Below, in pieces: positions 12,001 to 24,000 of a stretch of DNA of 64,000 nucleotides. A program made the translations under genes and the position numbers. The stretch is from positions 64,742,931 to 64,806,930 of the forward strand of contig OZ024869.1 of assembly GCA_964017185.1 (NCBI GenBank), read 5' to 3'. The notes under the pieces were generated by a model. It saw only the letters and a program-made list of their open reading frames with translations, was not told the origin of the DNA and ran no database searches. Origin of the DNA: Rugalucina vietnamica. Lineage: Eukaryota > Mollusca > Bivalvia > Lucinida > Lucinidae. The stretch's first letter is position 1; every line of letters starts with the position of its first letter.

Positions 12001-15000
12001 TACGACGCCACTACTATTGGAACTTAAAATGTCTTTGTCATTGGTACAGTGCAGCAACGTAAAGTTTCAAATCACTACGACATATTGGGATGTTTACACA
12101 GTTTACCTTTCATTCTCATAAAACTATTTGCTTATTATATCAAGTTAGGCATCTCGGTTCTTTAATGCAACAGTATCTAAATAGAGGCCCTGTGTTTGAT
12201 CCAATCGTGGGGAGCCGTGCTGTGCCTGAGACACATTAACTCCCCAGAGTACTGGGTACAAGAAGCAATACGTGGCTCAATCCCAAAATGACTGATTAGT
12301 GATGTTCAACCATAATCTAACCGAACCAAAAAAATAATGTTTATGATGCTAAATCACAGCGACAAAACCATTACATTGAAACGAGACACATATAAGACAA
12401 GCCAAGTTCTGTTTGCAAGTGTGCAAGGTGGCCCATCCCCTTTCTCATTAATATGTTTACTGCTCTTAAAAGGATCTCAGTTTTAATTTTTATTTCTCTG
12501 GATTCTCGTGTTTTCGCCCACTTACTGATTGGTCCATCTCATATGAGCTGAAATAATCTTGAAAGGGACATTAAACTGAATCAGAAAATAAATACACTGC
12601 AGGCCGTGTTGTAACAGGTTTATACAGGTAAATAAATATTCATGCAAGGTTGCTCAGTGTGACCAAGTTTTGTCACAATGGGTCGTGTCTGGAGAAAATG
12701 TTTTGATTAAGATCAAACTCTAATCAAGCTGTGCAACACAAAGAAGATGGTCCTGATGGATTGGAGTTTTGTTAATTAAGGAAACGATTCTGAGTAGCTG
12801 GCTGGTCATCGCTGATCTGGGTATATGGTTTTGCATATAATAGATAGCAGGTTTTCTCATAAGGTAACAGTGTCTTGTATTATGTTTGATACTATTGAGA
12901 CAATAATATTATACAGGTAACTGCTAAAGGTTTGTACCCAAAATGTTGACATTGTAATATTTCAATTTTATTTCAATGGCATTATGCATGTTTATCGCAC
13001 TGTTAAAATATAGTGTTGCATGCACAAAATATGATACAGTAGTGGCATTAAGGGACTACAAGCAAGGAAAAGCGAAAAAATTAATTTTTCTCACATTTGA
13101 AATTTTGACCCCCACCCCCGCTAAAATCACCTTTTTTACACTATATGGAGGAAATAGTCAAAACTTTCAATAGTTATAGGTTCAGAATACATTGGGCTTT
13201 TGCCCTAATCATCAAATACCACCACCAGAGCCTTTGAGACATTGTTATGGTCTTTTGAAAACGAGGCATAAAACCTCCAAGACCGTCACCGATTCTTTTA
13301 CACAACACATTTGATGGTCGTTCACTCCCCATTTCGGAATAAAATTTCCATTTTTTCACCACATTTTGTCCAGTTTTTAATACACGCTTTTAGTTTCTAA
13401 TAATTATCTTCACTTTATCCTCTTAATAACCTTTTAAAGGGAATAAAGGCTTAAAATGCTTGGATATTGCATTTGGTTACTACTTTTCATTTCCAGTAAT
13501 GCTAGTTGTATCAGATAATAGGAAGTGACATCACAGATTCGTTACGACGTCACTTGCCAATGAAGCACCACTTAGCAAATTGGATGTCATATTATGAATC
13601 AAATTTAATAGCACTACCACTGTGTAAAACATCTTGCTTATACCTGTTTTATTTACAAAGCTAGAGCACTTTATTGTAACGGCTACGTTTTTGGGACACC
13701 CTATATGCTCTCACATTTAGCATAAAAATGAATACAAATATAAGACAAAAAAGCAAATAAGAATACAATAAAACGTAAACAAGCTTATTTTCTTACAGGG
13801 TAGGCCAGCTATTCCTTATCCAAGGTTCAGCGACAATTTCGACAGGCTGATTATAGCAAACTCTGAGTTCGACCCGACCAAAATATTTTCTGATAACAAG
13901 CTGAGGAACGAGAATGGCTTACTGGCAACTATTAACAGCACTATGAACAGTCGAATGGGATACTACATGACACAGTCAAACACGGTGTGGCTACTCTGGA
14001 GAACAGTGTCACGATTTGATACACCGGCAACCGACAGGACAGCAGCTGGGTTCAGGCTTTTGGCTTACCCAGCATCAGGTATAGTACATGTTTGCCGTAA
14101 AGGCGATGCAAATTTTTAATATCTGGACGTCCAACGTCTCTAGGAGCACGATCGTGAATAAACCGAAAGCAGTTAACGCAGACCCACGTCAAAGATTTCA
14201 TCGTTTAAAATATTAGTGCCGTCGATCATCTCTGGCATATGTGAAGTGAAACACACACATAAGCCTACAAAGTCATGGAAAAATCAATGTGCATAAACTC
14301 TATAGACAATAATACTGAGGGCGTGTATATGTCTATTTTAGGTAAAAATATATGCAAATCAGGGGAAACATGTACTTGGGACGATGGCCTTGTAATATCA
14401 AAAACTGTCACAATAGACGTTGAAATGGACACAGAATCTACCGAGATCTGGAATATTCATGTTAAAGAAAAACATTACATATATCTTAGTTTCACATTGT
14501 TTGACATCGGCTGTCAGTCAGGTTCGATACTGGAACTTGTCATTTCAACTACCGAAAAGCATACTTTGTGCAATACGAACAAACCAGTGGTTGGTGGTAT
14601 TAACTCCACATACCATATAATGAAGATTACTTTCAAATATCAAAAGAGAGCTAACAGATTAACTGAAGGATTCAAGGCTGAATATGCAACAAGAAAGATT
14701 CCAAGGTTGGATAGAAGGCACATAACGCAAGAGGACACAGGTAAGCCATGCGTAAATCCCTCATTATTAAAGAACAGCATTTGCAAAATATTAAACGATA
14801 AGCTTCTTCGGCATTACGCAACTCAACATTGCCTATATTGCTTCTTCCTGTTTGATAAAACAAAGACATGCGTTTAATTTGCTATAACTTTTGCGAAGTA
14901 TATACGCGTAATAACGTGTATTTGCCGAATATTCATACACGTACATGTACATGTATGAATGGAACCTTTTTATTATACTCGGGGTAATTTACTTATGTAA

Positions 15001-18000
15001 TAGGGCACAACCTGTATCGCAGCAGCATATTTCATCTTCGATAGTACGACCTATGGTATTTTTCTATTTACAGTGTCTGTTTTCTACGGAGGGTCTAACA
15101 ATCAGACTGCTATTAAAGGTAAGGCGATTTCTTTTGTGGAAAAAATAATTATTTTTTATTCCGACGAATTGTGAACCTTTATATACAAAAGAAACGCGAA
15201 AAAAATAATTCACTTGTTTTATCTTCTTTCTATTATATCAAAATTTATTTTAGTGATATAAATGTCGATATTCCCGCCTTTAATTCTCTATCACACAATT
15301 TGAAAATCATGACGTTAAGACTTACGCTTGTCGCGTTACTGCGAAATATTTTAGTTACCCCCCTTTTCCATAGTCGAAGGATTATGATACCTTTAATAAT
15401 CTTGCAAAAAGTTTCCAAACTGACACCGGTATTCAAAAGTGATCGGGGAGACAAAATCAAACTAGAAAAATGTATTCCTCCTTCGACGCTTATTTCTTGT
15501 ACGTGACGTCTTTTTTGATATTTGACTTAAATTGCCATTTCTATCAAGTGAATAGACGTACCCGAAATCTTTTAGTGCCATAAGATAGCTGTTGGCACAT
15601 TGAACTGACATCTAAAGAATCGCGATATGAAAAGACAATAATGTGTCTGCAGTGAACAATTATGACGAGTTGAAAACAATAGACTGAGGTCAACAGATAA
15701 ACGCAACCACTGGGAGCGTTGACGACTTGTATTTTTCAAATCTTTTGTTTTTTACGATTTCTTATTTTAGATATCCTGCCACTACATCATGCCATCTGTG
15801 TTCAAATCGCATTAATCACGAATGTTTTAGATGCAAATTTGTAATACACAAACTCGTACACGAACGTCATCGCAATGTCATAATTAAACATGGTACAAAA
15901 CTTTAATTTTGGTCGACTGTTATTTACCGTAATTACACATTTAATTTAGCCATATTACTTAAAATTCCATCAAAACGATCATTTTCAAGAAAACAGGTTT
16001 CAAATTTTTTCACGTTTCTTTTGCGGATAATTTACTGAAACACTTCAGAAACTCACCTCTTTATTTCTAGGGATCTCTTTTCAAACGCTAGATTGTATGA
16101 GATTTTCTTCAATGTACATGTATATCATACCTGACGCAACTAATTTAAACCATCATTTGCTGTAAACATAGCTTACACCGCGCTGTTTGTTTTGATATAA
16201 TCGTGACGTTAGTGATTTTCGGTAAAGTGTACCTAAATAAGTATGTAAAACTAATGTATCGGCTTGTAGTCGTAGGTCCTTACTCACGGAAAAACAAAAC
16301 AATACCAGCAGTTATCGTTAAGTAACACCCGTGGATGCAGCATTTCTTTGTTAACGTTAGGCTTATTACATCAGATGTAAATAATCAGCCAAACGTTACG
16401 GTTATATGTCTTACGTTCGTGTCGAGAAACCTTTGGTTACAATTACACATATTGTAGTCTGTCACCAAAAATATTTGGTTTTTAAGGCATTTTGTTGGCG
16501 AGGAACGGCACATTAACTTAACAAAATAAAGACGTCGTTTTCTACAATAATATCGTACCCGATGGCAAAATAACTCTAGATTTGGGTTTGTCCTTTCTCA
16601 AGCATTCGAAAACGTATATATTATTCGTTTAGATTGGGGGGTTAAATGCGCTTTTCATTCAACATCCAGAATTTTTCATTTGAATTTGGCATTAAATCGA
16701 CGCCATATGATATGACATTTTACTTGCATCACCATTGATTGAAAATATGAAGACTTTACAAAGATAATAACATTTTAGTACATGTAAGTGGTGCGTTTCT
16801 AAAATGTCTCAGTATAATAAAAGGTGCAGATCTGCATAAAATCAATCGGTATTGTTTTAATATAAATCTTTTATCAACTTCTTGTGCACATATAGACTAA
16901 GATTGCACAAGATGGACAGAATCATTGCGTTCAACGTCGACTTCACAGCGGTTTACCCATATTTTTTGTGTGTGGGCAACCTAGCCTTATTGAATGAATT
17001 GTATCGCGGGTATAGGAAATTCGCTTTCACTGTGTTGAATGTTTTATACTACATGAAAAAAAGGAGAACGACGTCATAAGTTTGCAAGGAAATCACCATA
17101 AATGCGGTTTTCTTTCATTTTCAAAAATGAACCCTTCGTCAGTTTTAAAGCAATAATTATTGTATGCGAGCAAAAAATATATGGCCTCTGAGAATGGTTG
17201 TGCTATATTTACAATGAATCGACTGAATCCACAAAAATAATCAAGTTTAAATGCGTAAGCTGTAGAACTTAATAATAAAGCACTAGGAGAAACCGGAAAT
17301 ATTTACGTACATATAAGGATTGTTTTGTAATCATCGTCATAAGAGGCGCCATTCTGCTTTCTTAATTTCAGTCTGCTCCAAACCATTCAAGAAATGTTAT
17401 ATACTGCTCGACATGCGTCATTTGATTCATGACATCAAAGCCACCTGGGCGTTTGTGTACACTCAGATTTGTAGCTACTATAACTGGAGTCTGATCAGTT
17501 TGCGAAATGAACTGGAACAAGATCTTGTTGGCCAACTTATACAGGATAATTTCAATATTGATGGAATCGTCTACGTTTATATCGGTAATCATTATGTCCC
17601 CAAAAATAAGGGTCCTCTTTCATTGAGCTAATAATAAGGTATTTTAGCACAACAAATGTGTACCCGAAATGTTGTTATTGTTCTGTCAAGACGCACTAAT
17701 TGAATTACATGCATATTAAACATTTCATTAAGCCTCTTAAATATGTGTCTTTTCATTACAAATAATGTTTATTAGATCATTTTGGTAGAAACTGTTTATT
17801 GCTTAAAAATAAAACCATTAAATGCAACGTACGCGGCACATTACATATATTAAAATTATATTTCGTTTACTATTGATTTCTTTCATATCTCATCAACCCT
17901 TCTTTGAATATGCAACTACACAATGCAATGAATATGTTTTCATGATGTTTCGCTTCTCAATAAATCTATGTGTATTTCTGATAATTCAAATTAGGGCTGC

Positions 18001-21000
18001 GGAAAGGTGTGCACAGGCAGTCGCAATATCACTGGATAAATGGAAGTCCAGTTACCTATACATCTTGGTAAATGTTAATAATAATTATTATACTAATGGT
18101 AACAAATTAATCAATAATCAGATGTCAGTTTTGTATTTATTGTTGCGCAAAATTACAATTTGACAACACCAATTATAACAATATGTATGATACACATCTT
18201 TCAATGTAATAATTTAGATGCTTGAGCCCTTTCATACTCAAACAAATATTAACCCAAATGTTACTAAGTGGGTCATTTTACGCACACTGGCGACAGAAAC
18301 GAAAACAATTTAATATACATGTACATGTATTGTATTGTTTTTTTTTTATTATGATACTGTATAAGCATACGTTTTGCAGGTCTTTAACCGGTTTGGTCCA
18401 ATGAGATTTGTATGTGTCTTTTCAGATATCTGTGAAAAAAACCTGGCTTAGTTACATTAAATATTTATTCTAGATACATGGCAAAGGGTCAACCCCGGTC
18501 CCGACCAAGGCAGATGCAGTATTGTCTATGCCTATGAAATAGACCTGGCTGAGATACGTTTAAAAATGACTGATATTTCCTATTTTATTTGGACACAGGG
18601 CAAAGAGCCACCCTGCTACCGACCTAGGCAGATGCAGTATGCTGCGCTATCGATTGTTAGTGCCTAGCATATGGGAGTCAATATCTTGCTACGACCCAAT
18701 GCCTACTCTGGTTGTTTGTGAGCATGAATGGAAGGAAAGTGTCATGGATGGTGTGTCTGAACGGAATGGTACGTCATTTAAAATATACAATAAATATACT
18801 TTTTGTAGATATAGTACATTTGTTTTTCTGTCCCCATTACGCTTTATGTTAGGCCTGACCCCACTATTACAGTATAATTTCAATGATCTTCAAGCGGGTT
18901 TACCAATTCTCCTTGCATTTTATTTTTGTTTATAAAAGCAAATCGTCTCACCAATTGATGCTTATGTTAGTATTTTTAGCTCACCTGAGCCGAAGGCTCA
19001 TAGGTGAGCTTATAGTATACCCATCCTCCGGCGTCCGTCCGTCCGTCCGTCCGTCCGTCGTTCACAATTTCAAAGATCTTCTTCTCTGAAACCGCTGGGC
19101 CGATTGTTCTCATATTACACATACACCATCTACAGGTAGGGGGAAAGAATAATTGTGTTTTTTTTTTGGATCGGATAAGGACTCTGGTTGCTATGGCAAC
19201 TTATGCTTCCCATAGACTTATAATGGAAAAAAGTGAAAATTGCCAGTTTTTGCTGTCTTGTTGGAGATATTTGAATTTTGTTTTTGCAGAAATGTTTATT
19301 GAGTAGTCCTCTACGTTTCATGTGACTTTTGTCCTAATCCTTCATTTTGATTGGTTGCAGGGGCCCCATATAGGGCAAAATTTCGAAAAACATTCAAAAA
19401 TCTTCTTCTCAGAAACTGTCAAGGGGATGAAGCCTATACTTTGTATACATGTTCCTGACAGTGACCTCTACATAATTTGTGTTTTTTATTCCAGGCGGAT
19501 AAGAACTCTGGTTGCTATGGCAACTTAAAATTTCCATAGACTTATAATGGGAAAAGTGGAAATCGGCTATTTTTCCGCTAAAATTGCAGACATTTGAATT
19601 TTGTTTTTGCAGAAATGTTTATTGAGTAGTCCTCTACGTTTCATGTGACTTTTGTCCTAATCCTTCATTTTGATTGGTTGCAGGGGCCCCATAAAGGGCA
19701 AAATTTCGAAAAACATTCAAAAGTCTTCTTCTCAGAAACTGTCAAGGGGATGAAGCCTATACTTTGTATACATGTTCCTGACAGTGACCTCTACATAATT
19801 TGTGTTTTTTATTCCAGGCGGATAAGAACTCTGGTTGCTATGGCAACTTAAAATTTCCATAGACTTATAATGGGAAAAGTGGAAATCGGCTATTTTTCCG
19901 CTAAAATTGCAGACATTTGAATTTTGTTTTTGCAGAAATGTTTATTGGGTAGTGTTTGACGTTTCTTGCGAGTTTTGTCCTAATCCTTTTTTTTATTGGT
20001 TGCTGGGGCCCCATAAAGGGCAAAATTTTGAAAAAAACATTCAAAAATCTTCTCCTCAGAAACTGTCAAGTGGATGAATCCTGTACTTTGTATACATGTT
20101 CCTGACAGTAGCCTCTACATAATTTGTGTTTTTTATTCCAGTCGGATAAGAACTCTGGTTGCTATGGTAACTTTAAGTTTCAATAGACTTATAATGGGAA
20201 AAGTGGAAATTGGCTTTTTTTTTTAAAACTTATGCAGCCTGAGATCTGAAAAGTGGTAGATGCAAACAACTAATGGATTAGATGAAGGTATATGATTAAT
20301 TTAGGTCAAGGTCATCTCTTGACCTTGGCCGGTCTGTCGTCCATACACACTTTTCAAAGATTTTTTTCTCTGAAACCACTTGGCCAATCAAAGCCAAATT
20401 TTATGTGAAGCATCTATAGGAAGTGGGAACCAATGTGCATATAAATAATCCAGGTCACATGACCAAGATGGCCGCCATGCCTATACATGTATATGGTAAA
20501 AACCCTTAAAATACTAGTATCTTCTTCTCCAGAACCGGTGAACCGATTTCAACGAAACTTTGCATGAAGTATGGATGACTCAAGTACTACAATGTATATA
20601 TAAAACATGACCCTGTGGTGACCTTGACCTATTTTATGGCAAGGTCAACATAGGTTGTCAATGCATTTGAATGGGGAAAACTTTTAAAATGTCATTTTAA
20701 GTGAAAGTCTTGCAGGAAAAGGGCAGTAGGACTGAAATTTAATGATTCTGAAAAAAAATGGACCCCAGGGGCTCATCTGCTTTTAAAATGTTATTTGAAG
20801 GGGAAAATCAGCAGGAAATTGGCAAATGGACAGAATATTGATTATTCTGAAAAAAGAAAATGGCCCAAGGGCTTCATCTGCCCCTGTACTGGGGTCAAAT
20901 ACCATAATATTCAAATATGTTTATTGGTATATGAAGCAGATCTCAGGTGAGCGTTTACAGGACCATTGGTCCTCTGGTTTATAATATCACATTGTTTTCC

Positions 21001-24000
21001 ATGTTTAGGTTTCGTGTATTAAATTATTCGTGAACACTTTTCATTATACCTTTTACTACTAAGATATACATGTCTATCAGAAGATTGATCACTCGATGCC
21101 GAGCTATGCTTTGTTTTGCAAATAAGCAAAATTAGCGTGATGCACCCATACTAATGACAACAGACTTAAGCTCTCAGTAATTTAGTGCGTCTTTTTTGAT
21201 GTCACCTTACGCACCGGCATCTTTGTCTAAATGCAATGTCCAATGTACACCGTATTGCAAGGGAGGTCGAGTGGGAATATGGGCCCCCGCGAAATGGGGC
21301 CAAAATAAATAGATGGACTGCTTGTGCTTTCAGACAAAATTTATTCGCTACTGACTGATCATCTGTTTACTGATTAACTGCTCAGGCCTTAGTCTGCCCT
21401 GGAAAAGTGGTCCACTTGAATTTCAAGTAAAACAATTCATAGATAAAAGCCTTTTTGGCTTACATGTAGTTGGGTAGTTATATTTGAAGCACGTTTTGTA
21501 TGACATCCTAGTTCCGGGTACAAGTCCCATAAAATGAAGGCAACGTCCCGACATGGCCATAGCTGTTGACAGGGGCGTTAAGCATCAATTCAAAAATTCA
21601 AAAACTATTGCGGGCTATCTTCAGGCATTTGAAGATGTTTGATCAGCATTGCGTTGTAGTTAAACGACAAATTGCGTCAAAACGTAAATATATCACGTAG
21701 CCAATAATAACGTTACCGGAGTTAAAATTCCTCCTGATTCGATTTTGAAGTCTGTTAAACTACAGGTATCAAAAAGGTAAAAAATGTTTCGATCATATCG
21801 TGAGGTATGAAAAGGCTTTGAATTATTTCATAAATCTGATTTGCCTTAGAATCTGTGTAATGTCCCGGTATTCAAATGACGCTATTCACGGTACATGAAG
21901 TCTGTATGTTTTTATGTGTTATGTCATTTTTTTTTCGAAACACCATACAAATAAAAATGTGTAAATGTCAAGTAATTGCGCACAGCACGTTTTATGTCAT
22001 GTGATTGCGTGCAGCACTTTTTTTTTAACAGAAATATTGACAGAAATATTGCGACATTACCACGCGTAATATACATGCACCTGTGATAATTCTTTTAAAG
22101 GTTGTACGTTGTACACCTTTGAAAACAATATCGAACAAATATTATGATCGTTTTTTTTTTCTTTTTCAAATAATCAAATACTGTAGTATATTTTGAAACG
22201 TATATTGCATTTTCTTCTGTCAATTATTTAAAGAAACCAAACTTTTACCCTTGTTAACAATGTTTCATCAAATTATGAAATTGAAATCAATAAATTAAAT
22301 TATAAATAGTTGGGTCACGTGATGTTTTGATATCGAGACTTCGGAAGAATTAACAGCCAGGTAAGAAAGCTGTGACGATGACGTTTTTGCCGCACCCGGT
22401 TTGCTGGACCAATATCATAGTTTCGTTTACACTTTTTTAAAGATTGAATAATAATATAGCTTAATCTATGTATAGCAAACGGGTATTCATATTTGTTGAA
22501 ACACATAAAACTTTGTCAAAATGCTCTTTTTCACGAAACATGCATGTATAACAAAATGTAAAGCACGGCTATGACTACGGATCAATACCGCATGGCTATG
22601 ACATTTTCCACAGTAACAATATCCAGTTAGCATGAAATGTATTGAGTTTGAATATATAATTTCGTTTCGTAGTTATGGTGTCAAATATCTTGACTAACAA
22701 GGAGTCACGTGAATACAAAATTCGAACAAAAATCACCGCCAGAAATAGAGGAAGTTATGCTAAATGTAGAATATTTAAAGGCCATATCTAAAGGTTTTGA
22801 ATTTGTAGAGATGACGTAGATATTGATGAAAGGAACTGATTGCCGAAAACCTCACCAAATTATCATGATTGGTTCTAAAGATAGCTTGATTTGTAATTTG
22901 GCATTTAATCTCATGAATATTCATTAGTTCCACTATGACGTCATAGAAGCACTTAGGAAACTTTGAATATCATTCAAACAAACCACCGAAACAAACAACT
23001 TATCATTTAAAAATAATTTGAAACCATTTATATAGCTTATTGTTTCAGTTTCAAAACTTTTGATCATCATTTCAGTGAATTATTTCTTTTTTATTTTTTT
23101 CACCAAGGGAGACTACTGTCACATGAATAAAATGTTATTATTCCTATTCGGTCCCATATCTTTTGAGCCGATGGGTATATTTGGGTGTAGTTTTCGATAA
23201 ACACGACCCATGAACAAATGAGCCGCCTCATGGGAAAACCAACAATCTGCATATGCGAAAACAAAGGCGCAGATCAGCTTCGCGGTAACCGCGAAGCTGA
23301 TCAGCGCCCTTTTTCACTACTCGGATAGTACAATTCCTCCTCTACTTAACTCCGAAATTTCAAGATTCTAGCTCTTTTCTGTGCTTGTACAGCCCGGTTT
23401 GTGTCGGACCTGTTCGGAAACCACATTGTTGGTTTTTCCACGAGACGGCTTAAATGTGATCAGCAGATAAAGAATAAAGAGGTTCCAAAAGAACATTTGT
23501 ATAACCACTTTAATGCTACGAGGCAAGAATTGAAATACCCTTCCGAAAAATATCAAACCAAACTAAAACGACTTTCACACTGAACACAACGTTTGGGAAT
23601 TTCATAATTTTATCGATTTATGTAATTACCTGCAATTATAGTGTTTTTTTTTTTCTAGAAATCAGAAAAATCCAAACAGTTAGCAGCTCAACGTTTAAAA
23701 TAGGGAACTGGCGTCCCCAAAGAAACGTTTCATATTGGAGCACAAAGTAACGCAGATTGCGGAATTTTATAATTAATTGTTTGGGGACATGGCTACATGT
23801 TTACCATCTTTGTTTTCAAGTTAAGCAAATATTTAAGAGGCAATTTCCTGATATTAAATTCTAACGTCGCGGTATGCTTAACTGGACAAAAATTGGAATA
23901 CCATCCCCAAATCGAAATTTTGGGGTAAACACCACATTTTTACTTTAAAAGTTTTGGTTAATTATGTTTCATATATTTTGTTATTTTGAGATAATTTAGC

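Larger units (their letters stand above)
10341..13798. other. Intron occupied mainly by a TIR element and nested repeats
   Basis: Most of this intron is the TIR-bounded element at 10887-13702. Inside it are a short palindromic MITE (about 11062-11254), poly-C (11510-11523) and poly-G (11600-11612) runs, and SINE-like fragments at 12180-12300 and 12500-12585. The minus-strand frame at 11029-11547 crosses these G/C runs and is not a credible protein. Confidence 0.6.

Noticed and set aside
14672-14869. Minus-strand frame opposite the CUB 2 exon
   Set aside because: Shadow of the coding strand.
15771-15850. Strong acceptor TTATTTTAG followed by an open frame
   Set aside because: No suitable donor before a stop, and the frame between 15118 and 17372 closes without it.
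19322-19851. Two nearly identical 68-codon frames
   Set aside because: They are copies of a 323-bp tandem monomer inside a dispersed repeat, not duplicated genes.
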